Below, piece after piece: positions 7,879-16,757 of a stretch of DNA of 64,000 nt. Position numbers and translations under genes: made by a program. This stretch comes from SAR324 cluster bacterium (GTDB lineage: Bacteria > SAR324 > NAC60-12). The DNA is taken from positions 1 to 64,000 of the forward strand of contig JADFZZ010000015.1 of NCBI GenBank assembly GCA_015232315.1. Direction: 5' to 3'. Every line of letters begins with the position of its first letter. Position 1 is the first letter of the stretch. The notes under the pieces are model-generated. The model was given only the letters and a program-made list of their open reading frames with translations. It was not told the origin of the DNA and did not search any database.

Positions 7879-10098
7879 TCAGAGAATGATGCTGGAAGCA
7901 TTGGCGGTGATGGTCAATGCCTGATACGCGCATTTTCCGCAATAGCCCCGAACTTCCATCAGATATTTGATGGTGTCATTGAGCTGTTCCTGTTCTTTTT
8001 TGTTCACCACCGCTGAACTGGTGCCGCTTTTGATCCAGCCCAGCAGTTTCATGTTTTCACCGGACTTGAATTCGTTTTCAAACACATATTTTTTGATGGC
8101 GTTCTGATACGAAGGTTCATCGGACAGAATCACAGCATAATTCACGCTGGAAATGGCATCGCTCAATTCCTTGCGGAACACTTCCTTGTCCGGAATTCCG
8201 AGATACTGTTCAATTTTCTGCATGAATTTTTCATCAGGCTGTACATCGGTCTGAGTCACATCGTGTTTGACTTTTGCATGATGGGCATAGGCCCTGACAT
8301 GGTCGGTGTATTTTTTCCAGGTGGATTCAATCACAGAGTCATCCCGCAAAATCGCGCTGTAAACATCACTGGCGATCTGGCCGAAAATCCAGCTTTTGGC
8401 TTGAGGCAGGATTTTTTCCACATAATGACTCAGCCGTGTTTTCTGGGTGGCATACGAATCCTTGAGGGAGCGTTCCATCTGCACATACAGGTCAAGCGGC
8501 GTGGAACAGGGATTTTCCAGCGCGATGGATGTCAGCATAGCGTGTTCTCCGGCTTCTTCCTGAAGTTTCTTGATATTGGCCGCGTGTTCATTGATCTGAA
8601 AATGCTCGGTGGTTTCAAACACATTTTGAATAAACCGGGGGTCCAGACCAAAGGTTCCTTCTGAGGGTTTTACAAATTCAAATTCATCCAGAATCATCTT
8701 GGCCATGTTGTTGTCAGCGCCGCTGTCGGTGCGTCCGGCGTAAATCAGCGCTTTTTGTAGCAGGGTCATGTTGGGATTCTGTTTGGATTCATACAGTCGA
8801 GACATGGTGGACATCAGACTCAACAATGCCAGACTGTGAGGCGCGACATGGGCCATGTGTTTTTTCTGTTTGTTCCAGTGGCGGTGTTCGTTGGAATAGG
8901 TGAAGGCGTAAATCTGCTGTTCCTGAATAAAATCCACAGACAAGGGCATTTCAATGAATGTGGTTCTGGAACGCAAGGCTTCAAACGAGGCGTTGCCCAT
9001 GAACATATTGAATTCATGAAAATTGGTGTGTCCGATGATCACGCCGTTGAACGGGATCGGGGGTTGACCTTCCGGTTTGAAAAAACGGTCCTGGGTGGCA
9101 AACAGCAATTCGTACAGAAACTTGTCCGAAAGTTTCAGAATTTCATGAATTTCCACAAAACCATTGGCTCCGGCACACAGTTCGCCTTTGTAGTCATGGA
9201 CCAGTGGATGTGATTCACTGCCGAAGCGTGGCAGAAGGCTATAGTCAATGTTGCCTACCAGTGAACCGGCTTCCTGACTTTTCTCATCCCGTGGCGTGTA
9301 GGAACCAATGCCGGTTTTGGTGCGTGAATCATAAATCATGCGTTTGACTTTGAGGAATTTGACCAGTTGGGCAAATTTGATTTTTTTGGCTTTCATGAAT
9401 TCTTTGAGAACATAATCCGAATAAGGCGACAGCCAGCCCTCAATCTGGATTTTGAATTCATTGTCATAATGTGGATGCTGTTTGAGCCATTTTTTGATGG
9501 AATCCGCATCGACCTGTCCAGTCAATTCGGCCGCAAAACTTTCACGAATGTTGGCGGGAATGGCCTGTAACGGCATCTCAAACAACGGACTTTGCAGATA
9601 ATACACGCCATCTTCCTCAAACAACGCGCGTTCTTTCAGACGTTCATCCACGGTGGGCAACAGGAGTGTGTAGGTCTTTCCATGTTCTGAAACAGAATAT
9701 TCATGCAAGGCCTGTTTGACTCCATCCATGGAGCGAGATTTGGCGGAACCGGGAGGCCCGAGCAAGATCCAGAGTCGTTTGGACGCTTCCAGTCCACGGC
9801 TGGCATTGTTGACTTTTTCCACCAGATTCATCTTGGCTTTCTGCTGACCGAATACAACGTATTTGCCGACCAGTTCCGGTTCTTCAAAAAACTGATACCG
9901 GTGTTTCACAGGTTTTCCCACCACGATAGAATGTTCCACACCCCGTGAAAGAATCATGTCATGCAGGAGCTGAGGCGTGGTCCGGGTGATCCAGGGACAC
10001 TGCCGTACCAGTTCGAGATATTCCGTGAAGGACAGAATTTCTTCCGCGACATCGTCGGAACTGGTTTGCTCAAGTAACGAATGCAAGGTTTTATTCAT
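7879..10098 (-). CDS. prkA: PrkA-family AAA+ serine kinase homologue, paralogue 2
   Basis: A 739-residue protein with the PrkA layout: VVFGQQ before the ATPase core, Walker A GPPGSAKS (114-121), a Walker-B-like strand GFVEIHEIL, a GHTN sensor strand and a long helical C-terminal part. It ends near a CGKC pair (GYCGKCA), which is also seen at the end of other PrkA proteins. It is the copy immediately upstream of yeaH and spoVR, so it is the better candidate for the canonical prkA. The ATG overlaps the VKOR-like gene by 4 nt and has GGAGAG upstream. Two PrkA homologues in one operon is unusual and suggests distinct partners or a hetero-oligomer. Confidence 0.9.
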   Translation of the reverse strand: MNKTLHSLLEQTSSDDVAEEILSFTEYLELVRQCPWITRTTPQLLHDMILSRGVEHSIVVGKPVKHRYQFFEEPELVGKYVVFGQQKAKMNLVEKVNNASRGLEASKRLWILLGPPGSAKSRSMDGVKQALHEYSVSEHGKTYTLLLPTVDERLKERALFEEDGVYYLQSPLFEMPLQAIPANIRESFAAELTGQVDADSIKKWLKQHPHYDNEFKIQIEGWLSPYSDYVLKEFMKAKKIKFAQLVKFLKVKRMIYDSRTKTGIGSYTPRDEKSQEAGSLVGNIDYSLLPRFGSESHPLVHDYKGELCAGANGFVEIHEILKLSDKFLYELLFATQDRFFKPEGQPPIPFNGVIIGHTNFHEFNMFMGNASFEALRSRTTFIEMPLSVDFIQEQQIYAFTYSNEHRHWNKQKKHMAHVAPHSLALLSLMSTMSRLYESKQNPNMTLLQKALIYAGRTDSGADNNMAKMILDEFEFVKPSEGTFGLDPRFIQNVFETTEHFQINEHAANIKKLQEEAGEHAMLTSIALENPCSTPLDLYVQMERSLKDSYATQKTRLSHYVEKILPQAKSWIFGQIASDVYSAILRDDSVIESTWKKYTDHVRAYAHHAKVKHDVTQTDVQPDEKFMQKIEQYLGIPDKEVFRKELSDAISSVNYAVILSDEPSYQNAIKKYVFENEFKSGENMKLLGWIKSGTSSAVVNKKEQEQLNDTIKYLMEVRGYCGKCAYQALTITANASSIIL

Positions 10099-10553
10099 AA
10101 TAACTCTCCGCGGATGATCTTTTCAGCAAATTCAAGGTAAGTTGTCCAATAAATCGCCACATGGCATGCTACGATCGCATAATTGATCAGATACAGACGT
10201 GTGCATCGGACACAAGTCATTTTCAGTCTGACAAACAATAACCAGGCATAGCCGGTGGTCACCAGAAATCCGGCCAGAATCCATAGTGCAAGCCAGGGAG
10301 GCAAAGGCCGTCCTGTGGTCAACATATGCAAAAGCTGTCCCAGAATAATAGCATAGAACAAGGCGGCAAAATACGCTACCGGGATTTTAAGGATAAATGC
10401 CCGGGGAGATGCCAATACACGGTCACAGGCAGACACCACAGGCTGGTCTTTGAGGGCCTGATGCCGAACGGCCAGAGCGATTGCGCCTTGAATGCCCCAA
10501 AAGGAGAGCAGGCCCATAAAAACATGGATCAGAAAATTGTTTTCAATGGTCAT
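10095..10553 (-). CDS. VKOR-like membrane thiol oxidoreductase
   Basis: 152 residues with four to five hydrophobic segments. A loop SACDRVLASPRAFILKIPVA resembles the first conserved region of vitamin K epoxide reductase family proteins (C...VL.S...GIPVA). A later CVRC within MTCVRCTRLYL fits the family's CxxC redox centre. VKOR homologues in bacteria reoxidise disulphide-forming proteins using quinones. Only one cysteine is visible in the first loop, not the usual pair. It is the first gene of the PrkA operon and overlaps paralogue 2 by 4 nt. The assignment is moderately secure, and a link between membrane redox state and PrkA is inference. Confidence 0.65.
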   Translation of the reverse strand: MTIENNFLIHVFMGLLSFWGIQGAIALAVRHQALKDQPVVSACDRVLASPRAFILKIPVAYFAALFYAIILGQLLHMLTTGRPLPPWLALWILAGFLVTTGYAWLLFVRLKMTCVRCTRLYLINYAIVACHVAIYWTTYLEFAEKIIRGELL

Positions 10554-10653
10554 GGCGGTTTTATTTCCGTTATCAAATGGATCGTAGCATTAATCTCAAT
10601 TTGAGAACTGTTTTTTATATTTGAGATTTTAAATAGCTTTTAAGGTGGGCCGT

Positions 10654-11022
10654 TTAAGACAGTTTTCGAATTCGTATTGTGTCTTTTTGAAAGACACAAA
10701 AACTGTTCACAAGTTGTTTTGAATGATTCTCAATAATATTTTGTACGACCTGTACTTTTCTTTCACTGCCAGCATCTTCCAGTCTAAGTAGCAATACACC
10801 ACTATGAACTATACTGGAATGATAGACTAACTCCCCGAAATCCTTATCCATTGTGACCACAATTCTATGTTCCATAGCCGCAATTTGAATGATTTTTTCG
10901 TCAGGCATTTTGGGATCAAGATCTCTGATATTTTTAACATCAAAGCCTTTTTCTTTTAAATATGCTTCAACCTTTTTTCCAACACCAATATCCATGAGAA
11001 ATTTGATGGGGGCATCATTCAT
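10654..11022 (-). CDS. DUF5615 PIN-like toxin
   Basis: 122 residues. The N-terminal MDIGVGKKVEAYLKEKGFDV, the central DEKIIQIAAMEHRIVVTMDKDFGELV and a GVLLLRL strand are characteristic of the DUF5615/PIN-like family, in which acidic residues such as the D of TMDKDF line a nuclease-like site. These proteins are normally the second gene of a two-gene unit with DUF433. The start ATG overlaps the DUF433 stop by 4 nt. RNase toxin activity is inferred from the family's fold and gene pairing, not shown here. Confidence 0.85.
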   Translation of the reverse strand: MNDAPIKFLMDIGVGKKVEAYLKEKGFDVKNIRDLDPKMPDEKIIQIAAMEHRIVVTMDKDFGELVYHSSIVHSGVLLLRLEDAGSERKVQVVQNIIENHSKQLVNSFCVFQKDTIRIRKLS

Positions 11023-11267
11023 GCTGATACCTTTATTGGAAACACCTGTTCTTCACTCACCAGTTCTGCCGCATACAACAGAACCGCATGAATGTCATCA
11101 GACTCAAGTTCAGGATAATCATCCAGCAGATCCTGTTCCGGAACTCCGGCAGCCAGTGCTCTGAGAATTTGTTCCAAAGAAATCCTCATTCCGCGAATGG
11201 TGGGTTTTCCAACCAGAATTTCAGGATCGATTGTGATTCTGGATAAAAGCGAGTCTTTATTTTCCAT
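11019..11267 (-). CDS. DUF433 antitoxin
   Basis: 82 residues with the DUF433 signature: ITIDPEILVGKPTIRGMRIS, then a helix-turn-helix-like segment LAAGVPEQDLLDDYPELE and DDIHAVLLYAA. DUF433 proteins are small winged-helix-like proteins that act as antitoxins and probably autorepressors next to DUF5615 genes. AAAGGA precedes the ATG at 11267. The pair lies downstream of the tandem corA genes and upstream of the PrkA operon, on the same strand. Confidence 0.88.
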   Translation of the reverse strand: MENKDSLLSRITIDPEILVGKPTIRGMRISLEQILRALAAGVPEQDLLDDYPELESDDIHAVLLYAAELVSEEQVFPIKVSA

Positions 11268-11400
11268 TTTATTTCCTTTGTTAACGTTGAATCATTCAGC
11301 CCACACTCTATCATGAACAACATGCGGTATCGCAATTGTTCTCCATAATTTGCCGCTAAGGGACTCGATGCCGAAACAGGTCATGATTGTCAAACAACTC

Positions 11401-12381
11401 CTACAACAGTCCTTTCTTCCTGAAAAAATACAACATGATTCCGACCAGTACCATGATAACAACCAGCGTTGCCGGATAACCCCAGTGAAAACGCAGTTCC
11501 GGGATTTCATCAAAATTCATTCCGTAAAGACTGGTGATCAGCGTGGGTGGCATGAACACCGCGGAAATGATGGTGAGGACTTTCATCACATGGTTCAGAT
11601 GATTGCTGATGCTGGAATGAAAGGCGTTGCGGGCGGATTTGAGCATGTCCTGATAGGTTGTGACCAGATCGACCGCACGGGCCAGATGCTCATACAAATC
11701 ACGGAAATAAATCAGATTTGAGTCATCAATTTGCTCTATATGCCCTTTTTGAAGCGTGCGGGTGATTTCCCGCATGGACAGCAAGGTTGCCTGAATAGAA
11801 GTCATTTGACGGCTCAGGTGATAAATTGTTTGGAGATTTTCCGGGGTGGGATTTTCCAGAATCAGGGGCTCAAGATCTTCAATACGGTGTCCAAACTTAT
11901 TGAAGGTCAGGATATAATTACGGACGACAGCGTCAATGAGTTCATAGGCCAGATAATCCGGTCCCATTTTCCGCAAACGGTTTTTGGGAGATCGCAGACT
12001 TTTACGAACACCGTCAAAAATTCCCGAATATTGTTCCTGAAGGCTCAGAACAAAATTGGAGCCAACAATCAGGCTGATTTGTTCCTTGATCACTTTCTGC
12101 TGTTCGGAGTCATAGCTTAGACTTTTAAGGATGATCAGCAGATAATTGTCGAATTCGCTGATTCGTGGACGCCCTCTCAGATTCAGAATATCTTCCCGCA
12201 AAAGAGGATGGACTTCAAACAGTTGTTGCATCTGGGATAGCACCGAGCCTTCGAGCAGATTGCTCACATTCAGCCAGGCGACATTCCAGTTTTCCCCCAT
12301 TGGGAAACCCAGTTCCGGGAGTTCCTTTTCAATCAGATCGTTCTGGCTATAGGCCATTAATGTGATTTGGTGCTGTGACAT
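11401..12381 (-). CDS. corA: CorA-family magnesium/cobalt transporter, copy 2 of tandem
   Basis: 326 residues. The N-terminal cytoplasmic domain is followed by a long helix and two C-terminal membrane helices. The selectivity-filter motif YGMNF (about 285-289) and the acidic-aromatic loop before the last helix identify it as a CorA-type divalent cation channel. The C-terminus is basic (FFRKKGLL). It follows another CorA gene with a single base between stop and start. The two share the same ending, YGMNFD..PEL...WGY, which shows tandem duplication. Mg2+ is the usual substrate; Co2+, Ni2+ or Zn2+ export is possible for one copy. Confidence 0.92.
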   Translation of the reverse strand: MSQHQITLMAYSQNDLIEKELPELGFPMGENWNVAWLNVSNLLEGSVLSQMQQLFEVHPLLREDILNLRGRPRISEFDNYLLIILKSLSYDSEQQKVIKEQISLIVGSNFVLSLQEQYSGIFDGVRKSLRSPKNRLRKMGPDYLAYELIDAVVRNYILTFNKFGHRIEDLEPLILENPTPENLQTIYHLSRQMTSIQATLLSMREITRTLQKGHIEQIDDSNLIYFRDLYEHLARAVDLVTTYQDMLKSARNAFHSSISNHLNHVMKVLTIISAVFMPPTLITSLYGMNFDEIPELRFHWGYPATLVVIMVLVGIMLYFFRKKGLL

Positions 12382-12382
12382 T

Positions 12383-13462
12383 TCAAAACCATTTTTTCTT
12401 TTTAAAATAATACAACATGCCGCCTGCCAGTGTGACCATCAGTGTCAGCACCATGCCATAGCCCCATTTCCAGTGCAGTTCCGGCATGTAATCAAAATTC
12501 ATTCCATACAAACTCGAAATGAAGGTGAGCGGAATGAAGATGGTTGTGAGAATGGTGAGAAGTTTCATGACATCATTCATTTTGTGATTGATTCCGGAAA
12601 CGTAGGTATCGACCATATCCGATAGCAAATCCTGAAACGTAATGAACATATCCATGGCCTGAGTGATTTGTTCGTGAACATTCCGGAAATATATCAGGTT
12701 CGGGTCTTCGATGAGATGGGTGTCGCCCTTCTGCAGGATCCGGATCACTTCAATCGAAGGCATCATGATGCTCCGTAGCGAAATGATTTCACGTTTGAGC
12801 AAATGAATTTTTTCAAGTGTCTGCCTGGTTGGTGAGGAGAGAATCACTTCTTCCAGTTCATTCAGATTGTGATGAATTTTTTCGAGTGCGTAAAAATAGT
12901 TATCGACCACATGGTCAATGAGTGCATACATCAGATAATCCGCTCCGAATTTGCGCAATCGTGCTTTCCCGGTGCGGATGCGTTCGGCCATTCCCTGAAA
13001 GCCAAAACCTGTTGATTCCTGAAATGACAGCAGAAAATCTGGCCCTAACACAAAACTGATCTGGGATGTGTAAATGTCCTCTTTGGCTTCATCAAAGCCG
13101 ATTTCCTTGAGAACCACAAAGAAGAAATTGCCATAGTTTTCAGCTTTCGGGCGCTCGTCATTGCTCATGATGTCTTCGAGTAGCATGGGATGCAGGCCAA
13201 ACAACATTCCCAACTGTTCCATCATTTCCGGACGCAATTTGTCATGGATATGCAACCAGGTGACAGAGCGGTCGCCTTCGTTTCGTACAGGAATCGGAAA
13301 ATACCATAAATGGATCTGCGCGAATTCTTCTTCTGTCACCGCACGTTCTTTCAGCACGTCAGCACTGTAGCTCATGACATGCATCACATGCCGGGCCAAG
13401 GGTGCCACGGTTTCTGCTGAGGAATGTTCCTCGGTTGACAAGGCGGGGGTTTTTGATTCCAT
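12383..13462 (-). CDS. corA: CorA-family magnesium/cobalt transporter, copy 1 of tandem
   Basis: A CorA protein of 359 residues with a longer N-terminal extension than its neighbour. The YGMNF motif (about 320-324) is followed by PELHWKWGY and a final membrane helix ending in a lysine-rich tail (YYFKKKKWF). It is the promoter-proximal gene of the pair. No M-box or other Mg2+-sensing leader is obvious upstream, where a 9-bp inverted repeat lies instead. Confidence 0.92.
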   Translation of the reverse strand: MESKTPALSTEEHSSAETVAPLARHVMHVMSYSADVLKERAVTEEEFAQIHLWYFPIPVRNEGDRSVTWLHIHDKLRPEMMEQLGMLFGLHPMLLEDIMSNDERPKAENYGNFFFVVLKEIGFDEAKEDIYTSQISFVLGPDFLLSFQESTGFGFQGMAERIRTGKARLRKFGADYLMYALIDHVVDNYFYALEKIHHNLNELEEVILSSPTRQTLEKIHLLKREIISLRSIMMPSIEVIRILQKGDTHLIEDPNLIYFRNVHEQITQAMDMFITFQDLLSDMVDTYVSGINHKMNDVMKLLTILTTIFIPLTFISSLYGMNFDYMPELHWKWGYGMVLTLMVTLAGGMLYYFKKKKWF

Positions 13463-13658
13463 AAATCATTCTCTGAGAAGCAACATCCTGTGCCTGTTGA
13501 GGCACTGTTTGCGGATCAGCATTGCAGAGGCTGTGCCCTGTTGTTTCATTGGGAATGGAATTCGTAAGATTCGCGCGTCTTGAGGCCTGTTCGGCAGGAG
13601 CGGTGTTTGGGACTTTATCGCGGGAAATTCCTGACGTTTACGACCTTCGCCCTGATCC

Positions 13659-13682
13659 GGGGCAGACACACAGGTCTGCCCC
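13659..13682. repeat. 9-bp perfect inverted repeat (REP-like)
   Basis: GGGGCAGAC at 13659-13667 pairs exactly with GTCTGCCCC at 13674-13682 across a six-base loop. Its GC-rich form, followed by TACAGG, is like extragenic palindromes dispersed in many proteobacterial genomes. It lies in the 258-nt gap between the 7TM kinase gene and the tandem corA genes, all on the minus strand, and could act as an intercistronic mRNA stabiliser or partial terminator. Confidence 0.55.
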
Positions 13683-13720
13683 TACAGGACAAAATCGAAG
13701 GGGTAGTTTGGATCAGTGGA

Positions 13721-16510
13721 TTATTTGATCTGAACACACAAGTTGGCAGGCAGGCTGATCTGTAATTCGAAGTTACGTCCGGTAGACGAGCCTTTGGTAT
13801 TGTCCAGAAGGATGGAAACATCACCGCCCTGGCCTTGAAGGAAGCGTTTGACAGCGTCCATCCCGACACCTCGTCCTGAAATTTCTGAAACTTTTTCAGC
13901 AGTGGACAAGCCTGATTTAAAAATCAAATCAGCGGCCTCCGTATCAGAAACGGTACTCACATCGGAAAACAATCCGGTTTCAACCGCTTTATTCTTCAGT
14001 CGTTCCAGATTCAGGCCTTGCCCATCATCGCCCATTTTCAGGATCAACCGGTCATTGATCATATCAGCGGTCAGCCAGATATTGCCCTGAGCTTCTTTGC
14101 CCTTGCCCAGACGAATATTACCGGTTTCCAGACCATGATCCATCGAGTTGCGGAACATGTGCATGAACACATCTCTCAGCATGGGGATGGAGTCCTGAAC
14201 CACACGGATTCCGTTGTCATGGATTTCGACTTTGGGTGGCTCTTTCTGAAGTTCAGCCGCCAGTTTTGGCAGGTTCTGCACAATTTCCTGCACAATGCCA
14301 TCCAGGGGTTGTGTGTCCATAGCCTTGCGGAAACGTTTGATGGAAGTCGCACCTTTGGGGAAGGTTTGTTGCATATCGAGTTCCAGTTTTTCCAGATAAC
14401 TGATCAAGGATTTGTCAATCATTTTGCCTTCGTCACCGCTTCCGGCAAAGCCCTCCAGTTTTTCATGGAATACTTCAGCATAGCGGGCAATTCCCTTTTC
14501 AGCCAGTTCCAGTTCAACCAGCAATTCTTCGCTGTTCCAGATTTTATCCGGATCTTTTCTGAGTTGGTCATAGGTGTGTTCCACCTGATGGGTTGCGTCC
14601 GTGATATAGCTCAAGCCATAGGTACGGGCATTTCCCTTGATGGTATGCATGTTGCGGAACAGGGTCGCAATGACATCTTTGTTTTTGTCATTTGTTTCAC
14701 TGATGAGTTTGCGGTTTTCCTCAATGAATTTATCCGCGTTTTTAAGGAACGTATGGAATTTGGTGGCAGACACAGTAAGAATCTGGCCAATGATTTCCAG
14801 TTCTTCTTTCTGCTGGTTCGCTTCAGCCTGTAATTTTTTCAGTTCCGTCATATCCCTGACACAAAGCAGTATTTTTTCAATCGTGCCGTCGTTGGACATG
14901 GGAGACCAGGAAAATTCAAGGTGCTTGGTTTTTCCATTGATCACTTTTTCGATTTCACCGATCAGTAGATGCTGGTTGAACATGAAGTTCATTTCATCTT
15001 CACCCAGACTGGAACTGATCGCGGTTTCCATTTGATCCAGATCGTTGATGCCGACACTGGATTCCTTGAAAATCAGATCCATCACATTCCTGCCGGTGAT
15101 TTCTTTGGTCTCGAAGATGGTTTCCAGAAAATGGGAGTATTCGGGATGAATGGTCTCATCTTCCTGGATGGCAAGGATTCCTTCCTCCAGATTTTCCAGC
15201 ATACTGGCAATATCATTGGTTTTCTGGCGCAATTTTTCAGTGCGCTCTTCCACGATTTTTTCCAGATTTTCATTGATGTTTTTCAGGTCACGCACCAGTC
15301 GTTTGTTTTCCAGAAACGTATCGGCAAAAATGTTACTGGTAACCCACAGAATGGCGAAAATCGCACCCAGAATACCAAACGCGATGGTGGAAATGGTAGA
15401 CAACAACCCTAGTGCCAGCATGATGTCATTGACCGCTGAAACGAGAAAGATGGACATCAGCACCATCATGGTTCCCGTATGCGGAATCCTGTTGCGTATC
15501 CCCTTGATCAACAGATAGAACATTATGAGGATGAAGGTTAGCACCAAGATAAAAATAATGGTGCGGAATATCTGGAATATATGGAGATTGAAATGAACCA
15601 GTCCAAGAAACAGGAAGGTGCCAGCCACAATCAGAGTGAGGATTCCTAACACCCAGTTCATCCGGGGGTAAATATAGTTGGTGACATACTCAGCAAACAA
15701 GACCATGAAAAAGATCGCACCCATCCCCCAGTAATGCAGAATCAGCAGTGTTTCCACATTCCAGTTACGGGTCATGATGTCAGTGGGATTGATGAGAAAC
15801 GGGTAAATTCCGAATGTAATCAAAAATACCGACAGATACATCGGATAACGGGTTTTGACGTAAACCAGCAAAAAGAAGAGTCCAAACAGCAAACATACCG
15901 TGGAAGCCAGCATCCTGAAGTCACCGCCCATGAAATGCCGGAATGCCAGGGAACCATCAAACTTCTGATATTTTCTGATTTCCAGAGGCAACTGATAAAT
16001 CCCTGTCATCAGAATGGTGTTCACACGCAGAGTCAGAACCTGACGCGGTTTGGTGATCGTAAACCGCACCGGAACCGGTTGCACCCCATAGTATCGTCCA
16101 AGAGTGATCTGACCTTCCCGGTCATAGATTTCCTCGCCGTCCAGGTAGGCATGGAATTTTCCCAGATAGGTTCCCACAAGAAAGGTAACCTCTGTCCCGA
16201 TCAAGTCAGGATTGAAGTCCAATACCGCCCGATACCAGCCCACTCTGAAATTAACTCCATCCTTGTAGGCTTTTTTCCACGGACCGGGAGCCTTGATGAC
16301 TTTCCAGTCAGTTGTATCAAGCACGACATTTTTGTTTTCAGGGCGATCATCCCGTGTGAACAGCCATGTGCCATGCATTGGAAAGGGTTTATCCAGATTA
16401 TCAATTTTGAACAGACAAGAATCACATTTGACTTCATCCGCGGCAAACGCAGGTGAAAACCAGAACACTCCCATCAGCAGTGAAATGATCAGAACGAATA
16501 TCTTTTTCAT
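13721..16510 (-). CDS. 7TMR-DISM receptor fused to Hpt and CheA-like histidine kinase
   Basis: A protein of 929 residues. A Sec signal peptide (residues 1-23) is followed by a periplasmic jelly-roll-like domain (to about 185) and seven membrane helices (about 200-392), the 7TMR-DISM arrangement. Then come a coiled coil, a PAS-like region (about 435-555), an Hpt-like helix bundle with the phosphorylatable His622 (MHTIKGNART), and a CheA-type ATPase domain with N788 (FRNSMDHG), DDGQG at 828-832 and GRGVG at 879-883. Phosphotransfer through an Hpt histidine rather than a DHp dimerisation domain is a chemotaxis-type mechanism. There is no receiver domain or CheW domain. The periplasmic domain probably binds a carbohydrate-like ligand, which is inference. 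Confidence 0.87.
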   Translation of the reverse strand: MKKIFVLIISLLMGVFWFSPAFAADEVKCDSCLFKIDNLDKPFPMHGTWLFTRDDRPENKNVVLDTTDWKVIKAPGPWKKAYKDGVNFRVGWYRAVLDFNPDLIGTEVTFLVGTYLGKFHAYLDGEEIYDREGQITLGRYYGVQPVPVRFTITKPRQVLTLRVNTILMTGIYQLPLEIRKYQKFDGSLAFRHFMGGDFRMLASTVCLLFGLFFLLVYVKTRYPMYLSVFLITFGIYPFLINPTDIMTRNWNVETLLILHYWGMGAIFFMVLFAEYVTNYIYPRMNWVLGILTLIVAGTFLFLGLVHFNLHIFQIFRTIIFILVLTFILIMFYLLIKGIRNRIPHTGTMMVLMSIFLVSAVNDIMLALGLLSTISTIAFGILGAIFAILWVTSNIFADTFLENKRLVRDLKNINENLEKIVEERTEKLRQKTNDIASMLENLEEGILAIQEDETIHPEYSHFLETIFETKEITGRNVMDLIFKESSVGINDLDQMETAISSSLGEDEMNFMFNQHLLIGEIEKVINGKTKHLEFSWSPMSNDGTIEKILLCVRDMTELKKLQAEANQQKEELEIIGQILTVSATKFHTFLKNADKFIEENRKLISETNDKNKDVIATLFRNMHTIKGNARTYGLSYITDATHQVEHTYDQLRKDPDKIWNSEELLVELELAEKGIARYAEVFHEKLEGFAGSGDEGKMIDKSLISYLEKLELDMQQTFPKGATSIKRFRKAMDTQPLDGIVQEIVQNLPKLAAELQKEPPKVEIHDNGIRVVQDSIPMLRDVFMHMFRNSMDHGLETGNIRLGKGKEAQGNIWLTADMINDRLILKMGDDGQGLNLERLKNKAVETGLFSDVSTVSDTEAADLIFKSGLSTAEKVSEISGRGVGMDAVKRFLQGQGGDVSILLDNTKGSSTGRNFELQISLPANLCVQIK

Positions 16511-16757
16511 AACTCCCCAATTCCCGGATTAATAACAAATAGAGGATTACTCCTCAAAATTTCCCTCACCTTAGCTTTAGCATACGAAAATCCATGATAG
16601 CAAGAGTCAGATCCGGTTTATTTGCATTATTTTTATTTTTTTATTTTTTTTCGTGTGCGTTTGCCTGTAGAAAGACGTTTGTTTTTTGTTAAAACCTGGC
16701 ATAACGTCAGAAATATTGTCACACACATTAAACCGGAACCTTTTTCAGTTTTTGCCC
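16511..16757. promoter_or_regulatory. Divergent promoter region between the 7TM kinase and meaB genes
   Basis: Both flanking genes are transcribed away from this 247-nt, strongly AT-rich segment, which includes long T and A runs around 16620-16650. It must hold both promoters, but I cannot fix -35 and -10 boxes with confidence. No cobalamin riboswitch-like conserved boxes are visible ahead of meaB. Confidence 0.4.

Noticed and set aside
14018-14833. 271-codon plus-strand frame inside the 7TM kinase gene
   Set aside because: It runs antisense to a clearly conserved Hpt/ATPase coding region; its composition is that of a shadow frame.
16511-16757. Cobalamin riboswitch ahead of meaB
   Set aside because: The leader is AT-rich and shows none of the conserved B12-box pattern.
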